The notes under the pieces were generated by a model. It was not told the DNA's origin, searched no databases, and saw nothing but the letters and a program-made list of their open reading frames with translations. From the IMG/VR virus record IMGVR_UViG_3300047560_000604, positions 62,001 through 126,000 of that record: a stretch of DNA of 64,000 nucleotides. One strand, given 5' to 3'. The position numbers and the translations under genes were made by a program. Below, one piece after another: positions 16,601-23,772 of the stretch (within the stretch, counting starts at the first letter, position 1; each line of letters starts with the position of its first letter). This stretch comes from a virus.

Positions 16601-17242
16601 TACCCAAGCGGTATTACTACTGATTTGACAGGTGCAGAAGTAGTTGTTCCAGCATCACATATGATGTTGCGTACATTCTTACGTAATGATACTGTTGCTT
16701 ATCCTTGGTTAGCACCAGCTGGTACACGCCGTGGTACTATCGACAATGCTACAAACATTGGTTACTTAAACGGTGCAACTGGTGAATTCCAAACAGTTAA
16801 GAATCGTATGAGCATCCGTGATGTATTGTATACAAACCAAATCAACCCACTAGCATACTTCACAGGTATCGGTTTGTTGAACTATGGTAACAAGAACAGT
16901 AAAGATACACAAAGCGCATTGGATCGCATCAACGTTGCAAGACTTGTTTGCTACATCCGTGAACGTCTACAAGTTTCTTCTCGTCCGTTCGTATTTGAAC
17001 CAAACGATGCATTAACTCGTGGTGAGATTACTGGTGTAGTTCAATCATTGTTTATCGACTTAGTTGCTAAACGTGGTTTGTATGACTACTTGGTGGTTTG
17101 TGACGAAAGTAACAACACACCAGCTCGTATTGACCGTAATGAATTATGGATTGACGTTGCTATTGAACCAGTCAAGGCAGCTGAATTCATCTACATCCCG
17201 GTTCGTGTTATGAACACAGGCGAGTTGGCAGCAACGAAGTAA
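13631..17242 (+). CDS. gp18: Tail sheath protein gp18, greatly enlarged
   Basis: The start (MALVSPGVQVTIID) and the last ~250 residues (from about YIRERLQVSSRPFVFEPN to WIDVAIEPVKAAEFIYIPVR) are the conserved sheath ends that form the contractile core and inter-subunit arms. The sheath is the contractile outer tube of the tail. T4 gp18 is 659 residues; this protein is 1203, so roughly 500 residues are inserted between about residues 120 and 780. The insert includes beta-rich Ser/Thr/Gly domains and a GSGYVVDDTITIDG segment like modules found in other sheaths. The inserts probably face outwards and may bind the host or decorate the tail. Confidence 0.9.
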   Translation: MALVSPGVQVTIIDQSQYLPAASNSVPLVVLATATNKANAAGTGVAAATTAANANKLYQVTSQRDLVNLFGSPFFYKTTNGTSIHGYELNEYGLLAAYSLLGATNRCYILRADIDLGSLVGTLSRPVGDPEDGTYWLDTTNTSWGIYSFNLSTGKFTQVEPTVITDSQYITGELSDNYPVDSFGIIGSYAVIANPIGTDGVYNQGTFFYKTYDNVWVKVGSPDWKKAIPAVTGTVSFPSLNIGDKFTINVNGDFSRQLNIDTGSITDVKDSLMSLGISDLNVRVVDGKLSIAYGMPGSGKYIALSNDDGTPLTDMGITAGTYYAAEVVYAPSSGMPLWSSQQQKPHPTGSIWIKTSIAGSGMDVKMSSYSATTGTWVSSTVSKYSSAVAAIGDLDSSGGKSIPTGTLFAQVGDASGSVVTPDLGIQLYKRTATGTMVKTGAVSDFVTYPITVGKALVITVTVPGQATTTSNYYTLVTAGTTAESFVTEWNGLDIPNTVATITTSGAIQLEHTAGGDIYLTDIPPGTYTPDSNNTPGQSNGLLAEIGFSATDGTMQVGAVVPFVATNVTQSESSGSGTGAVLTVTNRGTWYGFSVTTNGSGYVVDDTITIDGADIGGASGANDLVLTVESLSPLKLAYLSGTPRVNYSVAASNWEILDYVANEGAPATNPANGTNWFFSTATQVDIMVNQQGSWKGYKNVNFDSDGHPSATGVNSTDPLGPIIATTAPTTQSDGTALVTGDLWLDSSDLENYPKLSRWQLVDGAEQWVAIDNADQTSQAGIVFADARWANSGTVDPVSDPLTSITTLLTSNYLDLDAPDPALYPQGMLLFNTRRSGYNVKQFTTNYFTAAKYPDAYPANDSNPAHVPKLPAYTYTWVSVSGLQSNGAAYMGRKAQRNLVVQAMKAAIGTNQSIREEDTFFNLISAPNYPELQPDMVTLNNDRNNTAYIIGDTPLRLPDQATDLTNWATNAAGATSTGEAGWVTRDEYMGVFYPSGITTDLTGAEVVVPASHMMLRTFLRNDTVAYPWLAPAGTRRGTIDNATNIGYLNGATGEFQTVKNRMSIRDVLYTNQINPLAYFTGIGLLNYGNKNSKDTQSALDRINVARLVCYIRERLQVSSRPFVFEPNDALTRGEITGVVQSLFIDLVAKRGLYDYLVVCDESNNTPARIDRNELWIDVAIEPVKAAEFIYIPVRVMNTGELAATK

Positions 17243-17243
17243 A

Positions 17244-17270
17244 AATAACTCCCCCGGCAACGGGGGATTA
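17244..17270 (+). terminator. GC-rich hairpin after the sheath gene
   Basis: CCCCCG-gcaa-CGGGGG forms a 6-bp GC stem, extended by AATAA/TTATT-type pairing. No strong T-run follows. It lies immediately before the late promoter of the tube gene and may end or stabilise the sheath messenger. Confidence 0.65.
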
Positions 17271-17275
17271 TTTAA

Positions 17276-17283
17276 GATAAATA
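17276..17283 (+). promoter_or_regulatory. T4-type late promoter box (GATAAATA)
   Basis: The late box lies 20 nt before ATG 17303 (tail tube), with the ribosome-binding site AGGAG between. It separates tube expression from sheath expression. Confidence 0.78.
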
Positions 17284-17302
17284 ATATATAGGAGAATAAA
17301 AT

Positions 17303-17932
17303 ATGGCAACAGCCTCACAATCACTGTTTAATATGACCGTAGCAGCGGACAATGGTACCAATGCACAAGGTCTATTAATGCCTAAACTACAATATCGTTT
17401 CAGAGCTTTGTTCTTGAACTTTGGTGTAGGTGGTTCTACACAAGAACTTACAAAACAAGTTATGGACATCACACGTCCTCAAGTTTCATTCGATGAAGTT
17501 ACATTAGACGTTTATAACTCACGTGTGTATCTAGCAGGTAAGCACTCATGGTCTGAAACAACTATCAACCTACGTGACGATGCACAAGGTAATGTTACTA
17601 AGTTGGTTGGTCAACAAATTCAGAAACAAATGGACTTCGTTGAACAAGCATCAGCAGCTACAGGACAAGATTACAAATTCCAAATCAATTACGAAGTACT
17701 TGATGGTGGCAATGGTGTATTGACTCCTACTGTATTAGAAACATGGGAACTTTATGGTTGCTTCATTAAGACAGTTAACTATAATAACATGGACTATAAG
17801 ACAAGTGATCCAGCAACTATCCAGTTGCAAGTTCGCTTTGATAACGCAGTTCAGTCCCCATTGACTTCTGGTATCGGTACTAACGTCGGTCGTGCATTCG
17901 GCGGCGCGGCAGTAACTGGCATCGGCGGCTAA
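17303..17932 (+). CDS. gp19: Tail tube protein gp19
   Basis: This 209-residue protein has the gp19 layout: a conserved strand KLQYRFRALFLNF (about 30-42), a central SFDEVTLDVYNSRVYLAGKH segment with WSETTINLRDD, and a C-terminal GCFIKTVNYNNMDYKTSD segment. gp19 rings stack to form the inner tube that is driven through the host envelope. T4 gp19 is 163 residues; the extra length is spread over the N-terminus and the Gly-rich C-terminus. The last base of the stop is the first of the next ATG (TAATG). Confidence 0.9.
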   Translation: MATASQSLFNMTVAADNGTNAQGLLMPKLQYRFRALFLNFGVGGSTQELTKQVMDITRPQVSFDEVTLDVYNSRVYLAGKHSWSETTINLRDDAQGNVTKLVGQQIQKQMDFVEQASAATGQDYKFQINYEVLDGGNGVLTPTVLETWELYGCFIKTVNYNNMDYKTSDPATIQLQVRFDNAVQSPLTSGIGTNVGRAFGGAAVTGIGG

Positions 17933-19113
17933 TGTCAGGATTCTTCCAGAATCTTTTATCAGACGCTGGAAAAGCATTTTTCGGCAATGAATACTTGCGT
18001 GATTACACTCACGCAAGTAAAACCTTTGTTACTAATGCGTATAGTTACGCTCCCAAATATAAGTTCTTATTTCATGTCTATTTTGACATTAATAAGGACT
18101 TAATCGGTGCTACAAAAAATTGGCCAACTGACCAAAACTTCGGTCTGGCTGTAAAGAACATTCAACTACCCAAATATTCATTTGATGTGCATACATTGAA
18201 TCAATACAATCGTAAGCGTGTAGTTCAAACAAAATTAAAATACGATCCTATTAACATTGCATTCCATGATGATAATAGTAATTTGATTCGTAAAATGTGG
18301 TATACATATTATACCTACTATTACAAAGATGCAACTCAACAAGACAGTAACTCAGGATTACCAGCAGATACGTTTGGTGACGGTGGTTACGGTAATCGTT
18401 ATAACTTGAATCATAGAAACATATATGATGCTAGTATCAACGGTAGCGATGATTGGGGTTATATCGGTGAAACAGGTAAATCCCCTGCAACTAATACAGC
18501 GGCATCATTGGGCGTTTCTAAAGCTCCATTCTTTAAAGCGATCAACATTTATGGTTTCAATCAACACAATTTTGCATTGTATAGATTGATAAATCCCATG
18601 ATTGAAAGTTTCTCACACGATACATATGACTATGCTCAGGGTAACGGCGTGATGGAAAATCAAATGACACTTCAGTATGAAACAGTAAAGTACTATGAAG
18701 GTGCATTGAATGGTAAGAAGCCAGACGACTTAGTTAAGATGTTTGGTACAGAAGACCATTATGATAGAACTCTAAGTCCTATAGCTCGCCCGGGCTCAAA
18801 CGCATCAATTCTTGGTCAAGGTGGTCTTGTTGATGCAGCCGGTGGTATCTTCAGCGATTTAGAATCAGGTAATATCTTGGGTGCGATTCAAAAAGCTGGC
18901 GCAGCTAAGAACACATTCAAAAACCCACAGAACATTTTGCAAATTGCTAAAGGTGAAGCACTTGGTGCTGCAACCAACGCATTAGCCGGCACCCCAAACA
19001 GAAACACAATGTTCGGCTTTCCAGTAAATGCGGCAACTGTGATTAAGAACACTTCGGATTCAATCAACGGCGCATTTAAGGGTGTCGTGTCTGGTCCTAA
19101 GAAGGTCGGATAA
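17932..19113 (+). CDS. Tail-tube-like protein, possible tube initiator or baseplate-tube component
   Basis: This is a 393-residue protein. The first ~120 residues repeat the tube theme: KYKFLFHVYFDINKD, then KNIQLPKYSFDVHTLNQYNRKR and PINIAFHDD, parallel to the tube gene just upstream. This suggests a tube-fold paralogue. In T4 the initiator gp54 is tube-like and about 320 residues, so this is one candidate. A virion protein of other position is also possible. The C-terminal third is Ala/Gly-rich and low in structure. It overlaps gp19 by one base. Confidence 0.6.
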   Translation: MSGFFQNLLSDAGKAFFGNEYLRDYTHASKTFVTNAYSYAPKYKFLFHVYFDINKDLIGATKNWPTDQNFGLAVKNIQLPKYSFDVHTLNQYNRKRVVQTKLKYDPINIAFHDDNSNLIRKMWYTYYTYYYKDATQQDSNSGLPADTFGDGGYGNRYNLNHRNIYDASINGSDDWGYIGETGKSPATNTAASLGVSKAPFFKAINIYGFNQHNFALYRLINPMIESFSHDTYDYAQGNGVMENQMTLQYETVKYYEGALNGKKPDDLVKMFGTEDHYDRTLSPIARPGSNASILGQGGLVDAAGGIFSDLESGNILGAIQKAGAAKNTFKNPQNILQIAKGEALGAATNALAGTPNRNTMFGFPVNAATVIKNTSDSINGAFKGVVSGPKKVG

Positions 19114-19118
19114 CCAAA

Positions 19119-19126
19119 CATAAATA
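19119..19126 (+). promoter_or_regulatory. T4-type late promoter box (CATAAATA)
   Basis: The late box lies 18 nt before ATG 19144, with a GAGG ribosome-binding site between. Confidence 0.72.
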
Positions 19127-19143
19127 CTTCAAAGAGGTAGCTT

Positions 19144-19506
19144 ATGGCACAATCACTAGACCAACCAAGATCCAATTTAGATAGTACAGTAAGAGTATTT
19201 GATAGATTCTATGACTTTGACTTAGTTGTAGACGCAAATCAATATGAGATTGTATATTCTTATTTTTATGACATGTCAAAGAGTAAAGTTATTGCTAGAA
19301 ACTTTACAACAATTATTTTCAGAATCGCCAACATCACCGGTGAAAGTGCAATGCGTGTCATGGAAGACGTAAAAGGAACAACAAAGTTTGAAACCAATGC
19401 GATTCTTACATACTATTTGAATAGTATCAGAAGTAAGAGTACATTGTTCGGCATAGGCGTTATCCCATCGCCTAATCAAAGCATACAACGAAACGTGGTA
19501 ATCTAA
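19144..19506 (+). CDS. Conserved T4-like virion-region protein, unknown
   Basis: This 120-residue protein has a conserved RFYDFDLVVDANQYEIVYSY start and a C-terminal ILTYYLNSIRSKSTLFGIGV segment. I recall small proteins with this pattern near the tube and portal genes of T4-like cyanophages, where their role is not established. It is coupled to gp4 by a one-base stop/start overlap (TAATG). Confidence 0.68.
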   Translation: MAQSLDQPRSNLDSTVRVFDRFYDFDLVVDANQYEIVYSYFYDMSKSKVIARNFTTIIFRIANITGESAMRVMEDVKGTTKFETNAILTYYLNSIRSKSTLFGIGVIPSPNQSIQRNVVI

Positions 19507-19943
19507 TGGCTAATTGGGCTCAGGGGATATTCACACCTAAAAATTCTGAGAAATATATAGGTAATCACAAGCCCAAGTATCGCAGTGGTTGGGAACTAAC
19601 GTTCATGCAATTCTGCGACACTAACAAGAACGTATTGAAATGGGCTAGTGAATCTATTGTAATCCCCTACAGAAGCCCATTAGACGGCAAGATTCACAAT
19701 TATATCCCAGACTTCTTTGTAGTGTATCAAAACAAACACGGCAAGCAACTAGCTGAAATCGTAGAAATTAAACCCAAAAAACAAAGTCTAATCGAAAGTC
19801 GCACTGCTAGTGCCAGGGATAGAATAGTAGTGGCAGTCAACCACGCAAAGTGGGCTAGTGCAAAAGCATATTGTCAAGCTAATGGATTTACGTTTAGAGT
19901 TATCACAGAAGATGACCTTTTCTACAAGGCAAGTCGCAAGTAA
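19506..19943 (+). CDS. gp4: Head completion nuclease-like protein gp4
   Basis: This 145-residue protein matches T4 gp4 (head completion, also called gp50). It has the TnsA-like PD-(D/E)XK order: E30 in SGWELTF, D69 in YIPDFFV, then E87-x-K89 in VEIKPKK. In T4 this protein acts after DNA packaging to finish the head so that the neck can join; a trimming role on DNA ends has been proposed. The three active-site positions are intact here. Confidence 0.85.
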   Translation: MANWAQGIFTPKNSEKYIGNHKPKYRSGWELTFMQFCDTNKNVLKWASESIVIPYRSPLDGKIHNYIPDFFVVYQNKHGKQLAEIVEIKPKKQSLIESRTASARDRIVVAVNHAKWASAKAYCQANGFTFRVITEDDLFYKASRK

Positions 19944-19949
19944 TAAATA
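19942..19949 (+). promoter_or_regulatory. T4-type late promoter box (AATAAATA) with inverted repeat
   Basis: The late box overlaps the 3' end of gp4. An 8-bp inverted repeat, ACTATTAT/ATAATAGT (19952-19959 with 19963-19970), ends exactly at ATG 19971, and the AGG of the ribosome-binding site is in the loop. Confidence 0.72.
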
Positions 19950-19970
19950 CTACTATTATAGGATAATAGT

Positions 19971-20456
19971 ATGACAAAGAAACTCAACGAATTGTTTGAA
20001 CTACCTGAAGATGAAGATATTGGTAGTGATAATGTTTCATTAGAGGAAGCACAAGAAGTTACGCAGGAAGCGTTTGAAACTCTAGATAAAATTGAGAACG
20101 CATTACCACAAGTGCGCGGACTTGAAGCCAGCGACAATGAAATGGACGAGTTAGCAAATCTAGCTACTGAGAGCTACAAAGACTTGATGGATTTGGGAAT
20201 GCAAGTAGATAGTCGTTTTGCAAGCGAAATTTTCAATAGTGCTAGTTCATTCCTAGGTCATGCTATCACATCAAAGACTGCAAAAATCAACAAAAAATTA
20301 AAAATGCTAGACTTACAATTGAAGAAAGCTGCAATGGATCATAAGATTGCTACTAGCAAAGGACCAGAAGAAATCGAAAATACGCCATTAGGTGAAGGAA
20401 GTTTAGTAGATAGAAACGAACTTCTGAAACAGATTCTTGGAAGTAAAAAAGAGTAA
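19971..20456 (+). CDS. gp16: Small terminase subunit gp16
   Basis: This 161-residue, acidic, all-helical protein matches the gp16 plan: an acidic N-terminus, a DKIENALPQVRG helix, and a long central/C-terminal coiled coil ending in KINKKLKMLDLQLKKAAMDHK. gp16 forms the ring that recognises DNA and regulates the gp17 motor during packaging. The large subunit gp17 is not in this window. Confidence 0.78.
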   Translation: MTKKLNELFELPEDEDIGSDNVSLEEAQEVTQEAFETLDKIENALPQVRGLEASDNEMDELANLATESYKDLMDLGMQVDSRFASEIFNSASSFLGHAITSKTAKINKKLKMLDLQLKKAAMDHKIATSKGPEEIENTPLGEGSLVDRNELLKQILGSKKE

Positions 20457-20460
20457 AAAG

Positions 20461-20468
20461 CATAAATA
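20461..20468 (+). promoter_or_regulatory. T4-type late promoter box (CATAAATA)
   Basis: The late box lies 5 nt after the gp16 stop and 20 nt before ATG 20488. Confidence 0.72.
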
Positions 20469-20487
20469 ATATAATAGGAATAACATA

Positions 20488-21093
20488 ATGAAAAGCCTTC
20501 GTCACTACCTAACAGAATCAGTTAGAACATATCGTTACACTATCAAAATCGCAGGCGATGTTGATAAGAACTTTTTAGATATGTTTAAACACAACCTTTC
20601 TAAATTCGATCCAGTAAAGATTGAAGAACCAAAGACTACTCCAATTCAAAAGAACCCATATGGTTTCCCTGACTTAGAGAATGAGTCGATTACAATTATC
20701 AATGCTGAATTCAAATATCCAGCAACAGAGCCAATGATTCAACAAATTGTTCAATTATTGGGCAAGAACATCAACAATGTACGTGTCGTTACTTCTGATT
20801 ACAATGATACAATCAACGCAGAGAATGACAAGTATGCAAACGAAGCAGAACATTCACCAATCTTACTTAATAATGAGTTATCAGATGACGGTGGCAAAGC
20901 AGCTAAAGAATACGCAAATCAATACTTAGATAAAGTTCTTCCTAAGAAACCTAGTATTGATATTCCTTACGCAAGCAAACAAACTCCAACTGCTCCTAAC
21001 AAGAGTAAAGAAGGTATTCAAACTAAGAGTCCTATGACTAAAATGACACGCCCTGATTTACCAGCTACAGGTGGCAAAGGATTTAGCAAATGA
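20488..21093 (+). CDS. Probable packaged (internal head) protein with capsid-targeting-like leader
   Basis: This 201-residue protein starts MKSLRHYLTES, a leader ending in L-x-E like the capsid-targeting sequences of T4 internal proteins that gp21 removes. The N-terminal half (about residues 12-110) is an alpha/beta segment containing YTIKIAGDVDKNFLDMFKHN and a second AEFKYPATEPMIQQIVQLLG, i.e. a ferredoxin-like repeat. The C-terminal half is Lys/Pro/Thr-rich and unstructured. It overlaps the next gene by 4 nt. Function unknown. Confidence 0.6.
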   Translation: MKSLRHYLTESVRTYRYTIKIAGDVDKNFLDMFKHNLSKFDPVKIEEPKTTPIQKNPYGFPDLENESITIINAEFKYPATEPMIQQIVQLLGKNINNVRVVTSDYNDTINAENDKYANEAEHSPILLNNELSDDGGKAAKEYANQYLDKVLPKKPSIDIPYASKQTPTAPNKSKEGIQTKSPMTKMTRPDLPATGGKGFSK

Positions 21094-21308
21094 TTGATTT
21101 TACAGCCAAACAATTAAGCTGGATTGTTATCAGTGCATGTGGAATTGGTGGTGGTGGCTACCTTACAATGGACAGTAAGATTAAAGAAGTTGATAACAAG
21201 CTAACTATCAACAGTGTAAGACAAGAAGCAATGAACGATAAACTAGCTGAGTTGTCAAAACAACTAGGTCGAATCGAAGATAAATTAGATAAAAGAGGAT
21301 CACGATAA
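21090..21308 (+). CDS. Small membrane-anchored coiled-coil protein
   Basis: This 72-residue protein has one hydrophobic helix at about residues 9-27 (WIVISACGIGGGGYL region), then a charged heptad-like coiled coil to the end. This resembles holin-accessory or spanin-like small proteins and is known in T4-like marine phages in similar layouts, but no function is established. It is coupled on both sides (ATGA upstream, TAATG downstream). Confidence 0.65.
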   Translation: MIDFTAKQLSWIVISACGIGGGGYLTMDSKIKEVDNKLTINSVRQEAMNDKLAELSKQLGRIEDKLDKRGSR

Positions 21309-23686
21309 TGGATTTTAGAAGCCTATTACATTCACTCACTTCTCTAAGTGAAGGTGAAACAAAAGAAACCGGCAAAGGTCGTGTTCATAAAGGTACTTAC
21401 GGTACTGAATATGACACTGACAAAGAAGGTAACGAAAAGAAAAAAGAAAAGCCAAAGGCTGAGAAAAAAGGTCGCGGTCGCCCTAAGAAAGAAGAAAACG
21501 ATGATACTAAAAAGTTTGATAGTTCAGCGTTAAATTCTGTATTCGGTGGCAAGAAGCCTAAGAAAGAAGTAGGTAAAGTATCTAAGAAGCACTCATTAAA
21601 AGAGTACATGGAATCTGTCGAAGATACTAAGAATGCTGAAGCCGTAATGGAAGGCATGTTCGGTGGCGTTGACCACACAAACGTTGCAGCTAACTTAGGT
21701 AAATTAGCAAAAGTTATTAAGTCGGTACAAACTCCAGAACAGTTCAAAGTTGCTCAAAAGTATGCTCAAAGAATGAGTGGTACTATTATGAAGCATCAAC
21801 ATGACAATTCAGGCTTTGGTTCAGGCTTGAGAGCTAACATCGCTGTTTCGAGAGCAATCCAAGACGACTTGAAGCGTAAGGCTGCTGAGTTAGGTATTGA
21901 TTATCAATCACTAGAAGAAACAGGTGGAGATCAAATCGAAATCAAACCAGCTTCACAGACACAAACTCAAGTTATTCAACAAGGTAACAAGACATTAGGC
22001 ACAGTTGACAATCCACAACTTGCACAACAGATTAAACAATCCATTGGTAAGGGTGAAATGTCATTTGCATCTGACGAACAAGGTATGTCTGAAGGTAAAG
22101 ACGAAGGTAAACCAGGTAAGAACTTTGCTAAGATTGCTAAGTCAGCGGGTCAAAAGTATGGTTCAAAAGCTGCCGGCGAACGTGTAGCAGGTGCTGTACG
22201 TAACAAATTAAAAGCACAAGGTAAACTTGAAGAAGCTAAACCAGATTTCTTAGACGTTGACAAAGACGGTAACAAGAAAGAAACTTTTAAGAAAGCCGTT
22301 AAAGACAAGAAGAAAGTAGCAGAGAGCATTCAGTTAAATGAAGGTTCAATGAAAGAATTAATGTTACGTCTATTTGATGATTTGAATGTAGGAGCTCAAG
22401 GTTACAATATCAAACCAGCAGTAGAATTACAAGACAGAGCACTAGCTACTCGTGTTATCGATAAGACATTAGCACATGATGATAGATATAGACGTTTATC
22501 ACACACTCTAAAGAGTCAATTACGAGATGCAGCATTAGAAGAATTCGGTTTTACTGATTTCGATTCTAGCTTAGAAGAAGCCAATGATGCGCCAGGTCCA
22601 GTTGATAGCATTAGACAGCATACTCAACATGGTTTAGATGCTAAGCCAAGTAGATTTGTAGCAGTAGATCCTAATCCACCGAAGACTCCGTGGAAAGTAG
22701 ATCCAATTGAGCGCACTACGCAAGAAATTGGTGCAGGCGCACGTAGAGCATTTGATTTTATCAGAGGCACAAAAGAATCAACATTTGAAGGTAAAAATAT
22801 GAAAGATATCCAAGTAGAAAGCTGGGAAAAGCAATTAAACGGTTTATTGACAGAAGGTATCACCGTATCTTCAAGTCAAGGTCAACAGGGTGCACCTGAT
22901 TCAGTAAGCGTTACCGCTACTGAAAATGATGCACAATCATTGATGTCAGTATTACGTAATGCAGGTATTGGTGGATTTGGTGCAGAACCAGCATCTCCTG
23001 AAATCGGCTACGGTGTAGCTCAAGGCGGTGAAGATGAACCAACAGGTACAGGTACAGAACCTCAACCGAGTCCAGACGTAGTTGGTGATGACGGTGATAT
23101 GTTAGACATGATTAAGAAAATGGCTGGTTTGGGTGGTGGCGATGCCGAAGTAGTTGCTATTGGCGGCGAAGAAGGTGGTCAAGACTATGAAGATGAAGAA
23201 GGTTCTGATGACCAAGGTGGTGAAGAACAATCTCAAACTCTAGAGCCAGCAGACAGTGATGAAGAAGGTTCGGATGAAGAATCTGATGATGAAGAATCAG
23301 AAGATGACGAAACAGAAACAACTGACGAAGGTAATGCTTTTGGCCAAGAAGTTCGTCAAAAGAAATCTGATAATATCCCTGATAGTCAACAAAAAATCAA
23401 AACAGGTGGTCAAAATCTACCAGTTAAAGAAGGTGAGCATGAGTGTAATGAGTGCGGTATGATGGAATCATCATGTGAATGCGATTCAGAGCAAGTGAAT
23501 GAGTTCGCAAATGACGCAGGTGGAAACGCTATGGGCGACACTGAATTAATGAAGCTAAAGGCTTTATTGTCAATGGGCGGCGATATGCACAAGTTAAAGC
23601 GTGACCAGACAGTCGGCAATCCGACTCAAGTATCAATGGCTGAGTCATTGGCACAATGGAAAAAGTTAAGCGGTATTAAAAAATAA
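21308..23686 (+). CDS. Large acidic internal-head/prohead-core-type protein with AT-hook
   Basis: This is a 792-residue protein of low complexity. The leader MDFRSLLHSLTSLSEGE ends in L-S-E, a gp21-type cleavage pattern. A highly basic Lys/Glu segment follows with an AT-hook core, GRGRPKK (about residues 55-61). Further L-x-E / x-E-G patterns (KVAESIQLNEGS, LEEAND) lie along the chain. The C-terminal third is strongly acidic (Glu/Asp repeats, about 620-690), then a Cys cluster, CNECGMMESSCECD (about 715), and a final helical segment. Acid-rich, cleavage-site-rich proteins of this kind serve as prohead core or internal proteins. The AT-hook suggests DNA contact inside the head. Confidence 0.6.
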   Translation: MDFRSLLHSLTSLSEGETKETGKGRVHKGTYGTEYDTDKEGNEKKKEKPKAEKKGRGRPKKEENDDTKKFDSSALNSVFGGKKPKKEVGKVSKKHSLKEYMESVEDTKNAEAVMEGMFGGVDHTNVAANLGKLAKVIKSVQTPEQFKVAQKYAQRMSGTIMKHQHDNSGFGSGLRANIAVSRAIQDDLKRKAAELGIDYQSLEETGGDQIEIKPASQTQTQVIQQGNKTLGTVDNPQLAQQIKQSIGKGEMSFASDEQGMSEGKDEGKPGKNFAKIAKSAGQKYGSKAAGERVAGAVRNKLKAQGKLEEAKPDFLDVDKDGNKKETFKKAVKDKKKVAESIQLNEGSMKELMLRLFDDLNVGAQGYNIKPAVELQDRALATRVIDKTLAHDDRYRRLSHTLKSQLRDAALEEFGFTDFDSSLEEANDAPGPVDSIRQHTQHGLDAKPSRFVAVDPNPPKTPWKVDPIERTTQEIGAGARRAFDFIRGTKESTFEGKNMKDIQVESWEKQLNGLLTEGITVSSSQGQQGAPDSVSVTATENDAQSLMSVLRNAGIGGFGAEPASPEIGYGVAQGGEDEPTGTGTEPQPSPDVVGDDGDMLDMIKKMAGLGGGDAEVVAIGGEEGGQDYEDEEGSDDQGGEEQSQTLEPADSDEEGSDEESDDEESEDDETETTDEGNAFGQEVRQKKSDNIPDSQQKIKTGGQNLPVKEGEHECNECGMMESSCECDSEQVNEFANDAGGNAMGDTELMKLKALLSMGGDMHKLKRDQTVGNPTQVSMAESLAQWKKLSGIKK

Positions 23687-23700
23687 TAAAACCGTATTTT

Positions 23701-23730
23701 AAATAGCTCACTTCGGTGGGCTATTTTTTT
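23701..23730 (+). terminator. Intrinsic terminator with UUCG tetraloop
   Basis: AAATAGCTCAC-TTCG-GTGGGCTATTT forms a long stem with the very stable C(UUCG)G loop, followed by a T-run. It ends the transcript of the 792-residue protein gene and lies just before a late promoter. Confidence 0.9.
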
Positions 23731-23743
23731 GGCTACTCGCTTT

Positions 23744-23751
23744 GATAAATA
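23744..23751 (+). promoter_or_regulatory. T4-type late promoter box (GATAAATA)
   Basis: The late box lies between the terminator and ATG 23773. A small TCTAT/ATAGA dyad (5-bp arms) follows with AAGG in its loop. Confidence 0.75.
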
Positions 23752-23772
23752 CTCTATAAGGTAGATAGAAAC

